This document shows positions 1 through 4,730 of a stretch of 6,907 bases of DNA, piece by piece (position 1 is the stretch's first letter; each line of letters starts with the position of its first letter). The stretch comes from a candidate division WWE3 bacterium CG_4_9_14_3_um_filter_43_9 (GTDB lineage: Bacteria > Patescibacteriota > CPR3 > GCA-002780085). The notes beneath the pieces were generated by a model. That model was not told the DNA's origin, made no database searches, and saw nothing but the letters and a program-made list of their open reading frames with translations. The position numbers and the translations under genes were made by a program. The stretch spans positions 508-7,414 of the forward strand of contig PFXB01000023.1 of NCBI GenBank assembly GCA_002791435.1, read 5' to 3'.

Positions 1-16
1 CACGGGTAAACCCGTG
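1..16. repeat. Short hairpin CACGGG-taaa-CCCGTG
   Basis: A 6-bp perfect inverted repeat with a 4-nt loop lies at the very start of the window. No T-run follows on the plus strand, so it is not an obvious terminator. The gene it might belong to lies outside the window. Confidence 0.5.
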
Positions 17-62
17 GTTCTCTCCTGCGATTATAGAGATGATGTTTTCGGCAATTTTAACC

Positions 63-110
63 CTTCGACGAAGTTTATCCTGAAGTTCTTCGGCTCCGCT
101 CAGGATAGAC
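63..110. repeat. Intergenic inverted-repeat block
   Basis: The palindrome CTTCGACGAAG (63-73) is followed by an 11-bp arm at 73-83 and its near-exact inverted copy at 100-110, sharing the core TATCCTGA/TCAGGATA with one G-T difference. The DNA between and after the arms has no convincing reading frame. It looks like a dispersed intergenic repeat, but copies elsewhere in the genome cannot be seen from here. Confidence 0.5.
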
Positions 111-132
111 TCCGTGAGAAACTCAGGGCAAG

Positions 133-167
133 CTTTTGACTTTTGCATTTTGAATTTTCATTTGTAC
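133..167. repeat. Degenerate heptanucleotide tract 1
   Basis: Five consecutive 7-nt units can be read: CTTTTGA, CTTTTGC, ATTTTGA, ATTTTCA, TTTGTAC. The period is exactly 7 with a TTTTGA core. Similar tracts occur at 256-283, 1442-1483, 1517-1558 and 1727-1768. It resembles the short tandemly repeated repetitive (STRR) heptanucleotides known from cyanobacteria, which is an analogy rather than a homology claim. Confidence 0.7.
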
Positions 168-177
168 TTCTCCATGC

Positions 178-194
178 CCCGCCGATTCGGCGGG
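178..194. repeat. Palindrome CCCGCCGATTCGGCGGG, copy 1
   Basis: A 17-bp near-perfect palindrome (CCCGCCG, ATT centre, CGGCGGG) that recurs identically at 1639-1655 inside the second MITE-like element. Two identical GC-rich copies in AT-rich intergenic DNA indicate a dispersed repeat. Confidence 0.7.
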
Positions 195-224
195 TTAGTC
201 GAAAAATAAGAATTTATTGTTCGA

Positions 225-240
225 TCCGCCGGCTGGCGGA
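225..240. repeat. Palindrome TCCGCCGGCTGGCGGA
   Basis: 6-bp arms TCCGCC/GGCGGA surround a GGCT loop. One base differs from the perfect palindrome at 4589-4604 (TCCGCCAGCTGGCGGA), and a half copy (TCCGCCAG) occurs at 345-352. These belong to one dispersed palindrome family. Confidence 0.65.
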
Positions 241-255
241 GAAAACTCCCGCTTA

Positions 256-283
256 GTTTTGACTTTTGAGCTTTGAGTTATCT
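256..283. repeat. Degenerate heptanucleotide tract 2
   Basis: Units GTTTTGA, CTTTTGA, GCTTTGA, GTTATCT keep a 7-nt period and share the TTTTGA core of tract 1. The tract ends 3 bp before the left end of the MITE-like element at 287. The same tract-then-element order is seen at 1517-1561. Confidence 0.65.
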
Positions 284-286
284 TGT

Positions 287-375
287 GTCATTCCTACCCC
301 CTTCGCGTCATCCTGAGGACCCCGCTTAGCGGGGGACGTGCCTGTCCGCCAGATCCCGTGAGATATAGGAATAAC
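287..375. mobile_element. Small MITE-like element 1, non-coding
   Basis: The 10-bp ends GTCATTCCTA (287-296) and TAGGAATAAC (366-375) are inverted copies differing at one base. The 89-bp interior contains the hairpin CCCCGC-TTA-GCGGGG (320-334) and the left arm of a perfect 9-bp inverted repeat (352-360), whose right arm is at 377-385, just outside. There is no coding capacity. A second element with GTCAT-type ends lies at 1561-1665. It could be a passively mobilised MITE or a REP-like palindromic repeat; no transposase or clear target-site duplication is visible. Confidence 0.5.
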
Positions 376-408
376 CCACGGGATCCCGCCTCCCACTGTT
401 AGTGTTTT

Positions 409-449
409 AAAAACTCAGATGGTTGTGCAAAAGATTCTTTTACACAACC
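409..449 (-). terminator. Intrinsic terminator downstream of the TasA-like gene
   Basis: On the minus strand a hairpin is formed by 449-443 with 427-421 (GGTTGTG/CACAACC), then one mismatch, then a further 5 bp (AAAAG/CTTTT) closed by a 3-nt loop. After the stem comes a short spacer and a run of five T on the minus strand (plus 409-413). The stem ends about 22 bp past the stop codon at 472-474. The T-run is short and offset by about 7 nt, so termination may be partial. Confidence 0.6.
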
Positions 450-471
450 GTCCTCAACTTTCAAAGTTCGC

Positions 472-1032
472 TCACCAAGATGGATTGGTTTTCTGGGTGG
501 CCAAAAGGTTAAGATTAAATGAAACAGAGGCACCCTGATATTGGTTAGATGTTTCCGGATCAAGCCGGAATTCAAATCTCCAATCGTGAGTTTCCCCAAC
601 CTCCAAATTTCCCATCGCCGCACAAAGAGAAGGATTGACATCCATCCCCTTCAATTTCCCCTCAAAACAAGAAATCCACTCAGCATCTTCTTTCTTGGCG
701 ACTTTAACGTTCACATAATCGGCGTACATGCCGCTTTCACTTTCCTCAACCAAAGATTCAGTAAATTTGTATTTGGCGGCCAGATTGCTTTCGTCAGCAT
801 CATTGGTAGGAAAAAGAGTGTATTCTCCATTAGCCCCATACCATACCCCCGGCTCCATGGCAGTAAGATTGACAGAGGAGGCAACACTGCCGTTCCAATC
901 AATGTTGAGTTTGCCGGCTGTGGCCGCGTTGCCTAGAATCTGCCTATGGCTGTTAAAATAAGCGGCGGTGACTCCGATAGCTATTCCCGTAATTACACAA
1001 AGCGTTCCGAGACTCAAAATAATCTTTTTCAT
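472..1032 (-). CDS. Secreted TasA/camelysin-like protein with SipW-type signal peptide
   Basis: Predicted 186-residue exported protein. The N-terminus starts MKKIILSLGTL, has a hydrophobic stretch at about residues 4-24, then AAYFNS and GNAATAGKLNIDW. This pattern matches the SipW-dependent signal peptides of TasA, TapA and CalY, where a turn with AYF is followed by a G-x(n)-TAG-L-x-I/L segment. The mature part looks beta-rich: MEPGVWYG (59-66), a FRLDPE segment (155-160) and a C-terminal YQGASVSFNLNLLATQ-like strand, typical of this family. Two cysteines (C122, C137) could form a disulfide. I chose the start at 1030-1032 because an excellent Shine-Dalgarno (AAAGGGGGTGA) lies just upstream; an in-frame ATG at 1119 would add 29 residues that do not look like a leader. 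No dedicated SipW peptidase is present in the window. Role (fibre subunit, protease or other surface protein) is unknown. Confidence 0.8.
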   Translation of the reverse strand: MKKIILSLGTLCVITGIAIGVTAAYFNSHRQILGNAATAGKLNIDWNGSVASSVNLTAMEPGVWYGANGEYTLFPTNDADESNLAAKYKFTESLVEESESGMYADYVNVKVAKKEDAEWISCFEGKLKGMDVNPSLCAAMGNLEVGETHDWRFEFRLDPETSNQYQGASVSFNLNLLATQKTNPSW

Positions 1033-1219
1033 CTTTTTCACCCCCTTTCCGCAAAGGATATATCTTTTTAAAGTTACATATTGGCCGAAATCAACACCAT
1101 CCCCGGCTAGTCTCGGCATATATCACAGATGACAACCGACGGTTACGTTTTTGAAGCTATTCTTTTTTCTTTTTAATCAGGCTGAACTTTCGTTTCCCGG
1201 ACGAAAAATCAAAGACTTG
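1033..1219 (-). other. Long, possibly structured 5' leader of the TasA-like gene
   Basis: If the promoter at 1226-1254 is right, transcription starts near 1219 and leaves about 187 nt before the start codon. Helices visible on the minus strand are AAC-GAAA-GTT (1194-1185, a GNRA tetraloop), AACC-GTC-GGTT (1144-1134), GCCGA/TCGGC (1117-1113 with 1088-1084) and a possible CCGG/CCGG closing pair (1200-1197 with 1106-1103). I could not match it to a known riboswitch consensus, including the c-di-GMP class I core, so it is recorded only as a leader with structure potential. Confidence 0.35.
1038..1048 (-). promoter_or_regulatory. Strong ribosome binding site fixing the TasA-like start
   Basis: The minus strand reads AAAGGGGGTGA, close to the ideal AAGGAGGTGA, followed by AAAAG and ATG at 1032. 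It decides for the inner start over the upstream in-frame ATG at 1119. Confidence 0.8.
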
Positions 1220-1225
1220 AAAAAG

Positions 1226-1254
1226 ATAATAACAAAAATTATAAGCTAAAGCAA
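1226..1254 (-). promoter_or_regulatory. Predicted promoter of the TasA-like gene
   Basis: On the minus strand, -35 TTGCTT (1254-1249) and -10 TATTAT (1231-1226) are separated by exactly 17 bp. A competing TATAAT lies in the spacer but has no -35 hexamer at suitable distance. The direct repeats at 1271-1347 lie immediately upstream. Confidence 0.55.
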
Positions 1255-1270
1255 GGTGGTTTTTTTCTAA

Positions 1271-1347
1271 AGGTCTAACCTATTTTTGGTCTGCTGTAAA
1301 CCATTTACTCCTACAGGTCGAACCTGTTTTTGGTCTGCTGCAAAACC
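1271..1347. repeat. Tandem 32/33-bp direct repeat with 44-bp period
   Basis: Copy 1 (1271-1302) and copy 2 (1315-1347) differ by three substitutions and one inserted A. Each begins with a quasi-palindrome, AGGTCTAACCT or AGGTCGAACCT, followed by a T-run and GGTCTGCTG. The copies are separated by 12 bp. They sit upstream of the predicted minus-strand promoter, so they could be paired regulator sites. They could equally be two copies of a dispersed intergenic repeat. Confidence 0.65.
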
Positions 1348-1382
1348 TTTCGCAGAATTTTCCCCGTCTTGAAAACTCGACT

Positions 1383-1433
1383 ATCTTTCCCGGCTGGTAG
1401 CGGAAACCTTTAGGTTTCCATCCAAAGAAAGAT
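1383..1433. repeat. Nested hairpin with perfect GGAAACC/GGTTTCC stem
   Basis: Inner arms 1402-1408 and 1413-1419 form a perfect 7-bp stem with a TTTA loop. Outer arms ATCTTTC (1383-1389) and GAAAGAT (1427-1433) add a second 7-bp stem. The hairpin is non-coding on both strands and has no poly-T tail, so it is not an evident terminator. Confidence 0.55.
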
Positions 1434-1441
1434 TAAAGTGA

Positions 1442-1558
1442 AAAAGTCAAAAGTCAAAGTCCAGCTTAAAGTTTAAAATCAAAAAGCTCTTTGCTTGAAG
1501 CTTGGTTTTAAGATTCGCACTTTGCACTTTAAACTTCTTTCTCATTTTGACTTTTCTG
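1442..1558. repeat. Degenerate heptanucleotide tracts 3a and 3b in inverted orientation
   Basis: The left part (1442-1483) reads as 7-nt units AAAAGTC, AAAAGTC, AAAGTCC, AGCTTAA, AGTTTAA, AATCAAA. The right part (1517-1558) reads GCACTTT, GCACTTT, AAACTTC, TTTCTCA, TTTTGAC, TTTTCTG. The right part is roughly the inverse complement of the left (AAAAGTC against GACTTTT, AAGTTTAAA against TTTAAACTT), so the whole block could fold into a long imperfect hairpin. No plausible gene is present. Confidence 0.65.
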
Positions 1559-1560
1559 CT

Positions 1561-1665
1561 GTCATCCCGAGTCACTCGAGGGATCCCTTCGGTTGTCCTT
1601 CTAGTCTACCGGTTTTTTCTTATCCCCAAGGGATTTCTCCCGCCGATTCGGCGGGTCGGAATGAC
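1561..1665. mobile_element. Small MITE-like element 2, non-coding
   Basis: Ends GTCATCCCGA (1561-1570) and TCGGAATGAC (1656-1665) are inverted copies matching at nine of ten positions. They resemble the ends of the element at 287-375. The 105-bp interior includes CTCGAG and, near the right end, the palindrome CCCGCCGATTCGGCGGG (1639-1655), also found at 178-194. Short frames across it show no protein character. It directly follows a heptad tract, as element 1 does. No transposase is nearby. Confidence 0.55.
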
Positions 1666-1680
1666 ACCGGTTTTACTTTG

Positions 1681-1697
1681 TTCACTCTCTGAGTGAA
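1681..1697. repeat. Hairpin TTCACTC-TCT-GAGTGAA
   Basis: Perfect 7-bp inverted repeat with a 3-nt loop, 15 bp right of MITE-like element 2. It is not followed by a T-run on either strand, so its role is unclear. Confidence 0.5.
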
Positions 1698-1726
1698 GAA
1701 ATCTTTGATCTTAGACCAAACATTTT

Positions 1727-1768
1727 AATTGCCAATTGTTAATGCTCAATTACTTTTGACTTTTGAAT
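1727..1768. repeat. Degenerate heptanucleotide tract 4
   Basis: Units AATTGCC, AATTGTT, AATGCTC, AATTACT, TTTGACT, TTTGAAT keep a 7-nt period. The last two units carry the same TTTTGAC/TTTTGAA core as the other tracts, and the fifth unit supplies the TTGACT used as -35 of the downstream promoter. Confidence 0.65.
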
Positions 1769-1784
1769 CTAAATATGCTATATT
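1756..1784 (+). promoter_or_regulatory. Predicted promoter of the GT4 glycosyltransferase gene
   Basis: -35 TTGACT (1756-1761), a 17-bp spacer and -10 TATATT (1779-1784). Transcription should begin near 1791, inside the 8-bp palindrome CCTATAGG (1791-1798), giving a leader of about 75 nt. The -35 lies within heptad tract 4. Confidence 0.6.
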
Positions 1785-1866
1785 ACTCTTCCTATAGGAC
1801 ATTAGGCCTCCCATTTACCCCTTTTAAAATCCCAGGTGTGGAAAATATGCTTGAAGGATCTTTTGA

Positions 1867-3045
1867 ATGAAAATTGCTTTTATTGGACAAAAAGGAATGC
1901 CCGCCTCATATGGAGGGGTCGAACGCCACGTCGAGGAATTAGCAACTCGGTTGAGCAAAATGGGACACGAGGTATCTGTCTATTGCCGGCCGTGGTACGT
2001 TAGAATGGCTCAGAGCTCAGAGCTCAGAGCCCAGAGCCATAAAGGTGTAAATCTCATCTTTTTACCGTCTCTCAAAACCAAACACTTGGACACTTTGAGC
2101 CATACTTTTTTGGCCTCATGGCACGCTCTTTTCCAGAAATACGACATCATTCACTATCAATCAATCGGACCTTCGGCTTTGATTTTCTTTTTCCGTCTTT
2201 TCAAAGGGAAAACCAAAATTTTCTCCACCCTGCATTGCCCGGATTATGAACACCAGAAATGGGGCAAAATCTCGCAATTTCTCTTGCGTTTAGGTGAAAG
2301 CATTGCGGTTAACTTTTCCGATCAAACCATCACAGTTTCCAAAACTTATCAGAATTATCTGCGACGCCGCTATGGAAAAAATCCGATTCTGATCCCCAAC
2401 GGAGTCAACCCCCCGCAGGTTAAAAAAGCTAATTTAATAACCAAAAAATGGGGATTAACTAAAAAATCATATCTTTTAGTAGTTTCCAGGCTTATACGCC
2501 ATAAGGGTATCCATACTGTTATTTCCGCTTATCAAAAATTGAAAAACTGTAAGCAAAAGCTAGTCATCGTCGGAGATACGGCTTTTACGGATGACTATAA
2601 ACGTGAGCTTTTGGCTCTATCCGGCGACAATTCGAAGATTATCTTCACCGGTTTCCAAACCGGAGAAGTGCTAGCCGAACTATTTTCTAATGCCGCACTT
2701 TTTCTGCAAGCTTCAGAATCGGAAGGCTTGTCCATCGCTCTTTTGGAAGCTTTAAGTTACGGCGTACCCATTCTGGTTTCCGATATTGCTGAAAATTTGG
2801 AAGTCGCCGGCTCCCTAGGCTTTTACTTTGAAAATAAAAATGCTGAGGATTTAAAAGAAAAACTTGTCTATCTTCTTTCACATTCTAAATTAATCAAACA
2901 CAAGTCTCAAAAAGCTAAACAAAGGATTTTAATGGTATACGATTGGGGAAAGATAGCGCAACAATTTGGGCTGACCTATCTTAATCCTTCCCGTCTCCCA
3001 CTAGAAAAAAATCCGATTCGCCTCATTGATTACACCTTAAGTTAA
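1867..3045 (+). CDS. GT4-type glycosyltransferase (DUF1972-like N-terminal domain)
   Basis: 392 residues, the usual length for GT-B fold enzymes. They transfer a sugar from an activated nucleotide donor to a glycan acceptor, usually at the inner face of the membrane. The N-terminal domain begins MKIAFIGQKGMPASYGGVERHVEELA, with the glycine-rich turn and YGGVERHV signature of the DUF1972/rhamnosyltransferase-like group, and includes DYEHQKWGK near residue 125. The donor domain has VVSRLIRHKG near 205-215, the E-x7-E motif (E286 and E294 in EGLSIALLE) and GVPILVSD. GAAGGA at 1853-1858, 8 nt before ATG, fixes the start. No transmembrane segment is evident. Residues about 48-57 (AQSSELRAQS) are encoded by a 7-bp tandem repeat and look like an insertion. 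The gene ends 5 bp from the convergent AbiE toxin gene. Exact sugar and acceptor cannot be told. Confidence 0.88.
   Translation: MKIAFIGQKGMPASYGGVERHVEELATRLSKMGHEVSVYCRPWYVRMAQSSELRAQSHKGVNLIFLPSLKTKHLDTLSHTFLASWHALFQKYDIIHYQSIGPSALIFFFRLFKGKTKIFSTLHCPDYEHQKWGKISQFLLRLGESIAVNFSDQTITVSKTYQNYLRRRYGKNPILIPNGVNPPQVKKANLITKKWGLTKKSYLLVVSRLIRHKGIHTVISAYQKLKNCKQKLVIVGDTAFTDDYKRELLALSGDNSKIIFTGFQTGEVLAELFSNAALFLQASESEGLSIALLEALSYGVPILVSDIAENLEVAGSLGFYFENKNAEDLKEKLVYLLSHSKLIKHKSQKAKQRILMVYDWGKIAQQFGLTYLNPSRLPLEKNPIRLIDYTLS
2009..2036 (+). repeat. Translated heptanucleotide repeat inside the glycosyltransferase gene
   Basis: Four tandem 7-bp units, CTCAGAG three times then CCCAGAG, followed by a partial CC. 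They lie in the reading frame at codons 48-57 and encode low-complexity A-Q-S-S-E-L-R-A-Q-S. As 7 is not a multiple of 3, gaining or losing one unit would shift the frame early in the gene. Confidence 0.85.
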
Positions 3046-3050
3046 AAGTT

Positions 3051-3785
3051 CTAACTCAATCGTCGTATTTCATCTTCAATAAAAAGCAAAGTCTCCCCTT
3101 TGAGGTTATTCCGAATCATTTTAAATTTATCAAACGGTAAAAGAGTGTTCAAATCTTGGGAAATGACTTTATCTGTAACTTTGGATGCAATAAATTTTTT
3201 TAATTCTCTAAAATACTCTAAAGATTTTTTACCGGTCCGCTCTTCAAGCAAAACGGCCTTATAGCGATAACCGGCTAGGAAAAAGTGGTGGATGTCATAC
3301 GCATCTCTCCCTGCAATTGAACCTTGATTGACAAACCTGTCTTGCAAGGCTACCAGTTTGTGCGAAAACATCGTCTCAATGGTTTGACATTGGGCAAAAC
3401 GGTCTATTTCGGAAAGATAAACCTTTTGATATTCGTTGTTCTGATAATACTTATCCAACGCTTCAATTTTTAAAGTGTTGCGCAACCCTGTTTGTGACTC
3501 GTATCGTAAAAAAAATTGCAGAGCAAGCTTGCTTTCATCTTTAATCTCAAATTCAAGCTTTCTGAAAATCTCATCAAGTTTTTTTCTGGCTTCATTTTTA
3601 TTCACACCTTTTTTGAGATCAAAGTCTAAATCAAACGAGAACCTGTCTAAATAATTTAACATTGAAGCACACGTACCGCCTTTAAAATAGAGATTTTGAG
3701 AAAGATAGGCATTATCCAGAATTTCTTTTAAAAGACGATACATTTGTATTTTGTGAATAGCGTCTTGAGGTTTTGGCAGAATCAT
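3051..3785 (-). CDS. abiEii: AbiEii-family nucleotidyltransferase toxin
   Basis: 244 residues, of the PF08843 nucleotidyltransferase family (AbiEii/MenA-like toxin of type IV or AbiE-type systems). The nucleotidyltransferase core is visible: KGGT at 35-38 followed by S50-F-D52-L-D54-F-D56, where the acidic residues should bind metal and NTP. Later come K143 and D149-R150-F in a HKLVALQDRF segment, and GRDAYDIHHF (159-168) with R160, D161 and D164, matching the conserved basic/acidic motif of the family. Related toxins use GTP or modify tRNA acceptor ends; which applies here is not known. The start ATG overlaps the stop of the antitoxin gene by 4 bp (ATGA), implying translational coupling, with AAGGGTGG about 8 nt upstream. 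The gene is visibly more AT-rich than the flanking glycan genes. Confidence 0.85.
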   Translation of the reverse strand: MILPKPQDAIHKIQMYRLLKEILDNAYLSQNLYFKGGTCASMLNYLDRFSFDLDFDLKKGVNKNEARKKLDEIFRKLEFEIKDESKLALQFFLRYESQTGLRNTLKIEALDKYYQNNEYQKVYLSEIDRFAQCQTIETMFSHKLVALQDRFVNQGSIAGRDAYDIHHFFLAGYRYKAVLLEERTGKKSLEYFRELKKFIASKVTDKVISQDLNTLLPFDKFKMIRNNLKGETLLFIEDEIRRLS

Positions 3786-4318
3786 TTAAAACCCACCCTT
3801 TTTTGAATTTCAGCTACCTTTTTCCAATTAATGAAATCTTTTTCATCAAAATAATAGCGCGGATTAAAATACAACATATCAGCTATCGCCCGCTCTAGAG
3901 TCGTTTTGCGAAACCCATTTTTTTCCACCACTCCTTCATTTTGATATAAGAATTTATCTCGCATTTTCCGCACCAAATAACTTTGTCCACCAAGACTAAT
4001 TTTCATGGACTTTGCTGAAACCAATGTTATACACTCGGGCATTTGCAAAATTACCCCTTCCTCAAACAAAACCGTCTCAGTGCTGATATATGTATAATTA
4101 TGAACCAAACTTAAACCCAGTTTTTGAGGATTAAGTTTCTCAAGAGAAATCGTAGCATAAAGACCTTTTTGGATAGGAATTAAGATCCCTCTTTGAACGT
4201 AACGTTTAATGGTCGTATATAAAGTATTTCTATTAGATATCTCCCAAAGCAAAGCTAGATCTTGGGTATGAAATATCTTTCTGTCTATTTTGAGTAAAAC
4301 ATCAAGTCGAGAGTTCAT
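3782..4318 (-). CDS. abiEi: AbiEi-family antitoxin / autorepressor
   Basis: 178 residues, first gene of the AbiE operon. The N-terminal part (about 1-60) looks like the winged helix-turn-helix of AbiEi antitoxins, including the RNTLYTTIKRYVQRG recognition region and the wing motif GILIPIQKGLYA. The C-terminal part has the family feature TTLERAIADMLYFNPRYYFDE (split around 138-160). In characterised AbiE systems this protein neutralises the nucleotidyltransferase and represses the operon through inverted repeats. Here an 18-bp inverted repeat lies 9 bp upstream of the start codon, overlapping the -10 box, which fits that role. It is at the short end for the family; no truncation is evident. 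The ribosome site is weak (ACAGG, 9 nt before ATG). Confidence 0.82.
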   Translation of the reverse strand: MNSRLDVLLKIDRKIFHTQDLALLWEISNRNTLYTTIKRYVQRGILIPIQKGLYATISLEKLNPQKLGLSLVHNYTYISTETVLFEEGVILQMPECITLVSAKSMKISLGGQSYLVRKMRDKFLYQNEGVVEKNGFRKTTLERAIADMLYFNPRYYFDEKDFINWKKVAEIQKRVGFK

Positions 4319-4327
4319 TTATTTAAC

Positions 4328-4345
4328 CTGTACATTTTTGTACAG
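4328..4345. promoter_or_regulatory. Operator-like palindrome CTGTACA-TTTT-TGTACAG
   Basis: A perfect 7-bp inverted repeat with a 4-bp centre lies 9 bp before the abiEi start codon. It covers the expected transcription start and touches the -10 hexamer. This is the position expected for autorepression by AbiEi. Confidence 0.7.
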
Positions 4346-4372
4346 TATAAACGATAAGTCTGAAAATTTCAA
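4344..4372 (-). promoter_or_regulatory. Predicted abiE operon promoter
   Basis: On the minus strand, -35 TTGAAA (4372-4367), a 17-bp spacer and -10 TATACT (4349-4344). The start point should fall near 4337 in the operator, giving a leader of about 18 nt. Confidence 0.65.
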
Positions 4373-4570
4373 GAGTAACTTACGATTGTCTATTCTCTCA
4401 ATCCCACGAGTTTTATCGCGAACAAACATTTGAATATCTCTTTGACTATTCATAAAAGATCTCAAACCGTGAAAGATAATTGCTCCCAAATTACCTTAAA
4501 ATCCTGTGATATACTCATCTTACCGAAAATTGCAGTTCTTAAAAGGTATTCGTATATACAAAACTTAAAG
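4373..4570. other. AT-rich intergenic stretch, nothing recognised
   Basis: Between the abiE promoter and the GC-rich island I see no supported gene, tRNA, terminator or repeat. Short open frames on both strands have no start context or protein-like composition. Confidence 0.6.
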
Positions 4571-4657
4571 CGGGTGACGCAAGTGGAATCCGCCAGCTGG
4601 CGGACCGACAGCGCGCAACGATAGAGAGCACTGACGGGAGGGAAACTTGCGACAGGA
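4571..4657. repeat. GC-rich palindromic island
   Basis: About 63 percent GC by my count, in flanks of roughly one-third GC. It contains the perfect 16-bp palindrome TCCGCCAGCTGGCGGA (4589-4604), enclosed by the 7-bp inverted repeat CGCAAGT (4578-4584) and ACTTGCG (4645-4651). The 74-nt span could fold as a closed multi-branch structure. It has no T-arm or anticodon arm, so it is not a tRNA. It resembles the other GC-rich palindromes in the window and is probably an inserted dispersed repeat. Confidence 0.55.
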
Positions 4658-4669
4658 CTACCCCGAATT

Positions 4670-4698
4670 CTGCCATTTTGTTTTGGGTTTGCTATAAT
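4670..4698 (+). promoter_or_regulatory. Predicted promoter of the radical SAM gene
   Basis: Perfect -10 TATAAT (4693-4698) preceded by TGC, an extended -10, with CTGCCA (4670-4675) at 17-bp spacing as a moderate -35. The leader would be about 25 nt and contains AAGGAG (4717-4722), 8 nt before ATG. Confidence 0.7.
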
Positions 4699-4730
4699 AA
4701 CCGAAGGAGTATTTTTAAGGAGAAGGATCA

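Noticed and set aside
541..961. Plus-strand open frames opposite the TasA-like gene
   Set aside because: They are antisense shadows of a minus-strand gene with clear signal peptide, ribosome site, promoter and terminator.
1033..1119. Longer start for the TasA-like protein at 1119
   Set aside because: It would put 29 non-leader residues before a textbook signal peptide, and the strong ribosome site favours 1032.
1033..1219. c-di-GMP class I riboswitch upstream of the TasA-like gene
   Set aside because: A GNRA-capped stem and a CCGGGG stretch are present, but the conserved core (GCAAACC and CGCAAAGC segments) is missing.
1315..1325. GGTTCGACCT on the minus strand resembling a tRNA T-arm
   Set aside because: The loop would be too short and no acceptor or anticodon stem surrounds it; the same sequence is part of a direct repeat.
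1495..1696. Two overlapping plus-strand frames of about 65 codons
   Set aside because: They are made of heptad tract 3b and MITE-like element 2, and their composition follows the repeats.
3040..3056. Inverted repeat AGTTA/TAACT between the convergent stops as a bidirectional terminator
   Set aside because: The 5-bp AT-rich stem is too weak and has no T-run on either side.
4578..4651. 74-nt span closed by a 7-bp stem, tRNA-like in size
   Set aside because: Neither strand shows a T-loop, a proper D-arm or an anticodon arm, so the 7-bp stem is only an inverted repeat.
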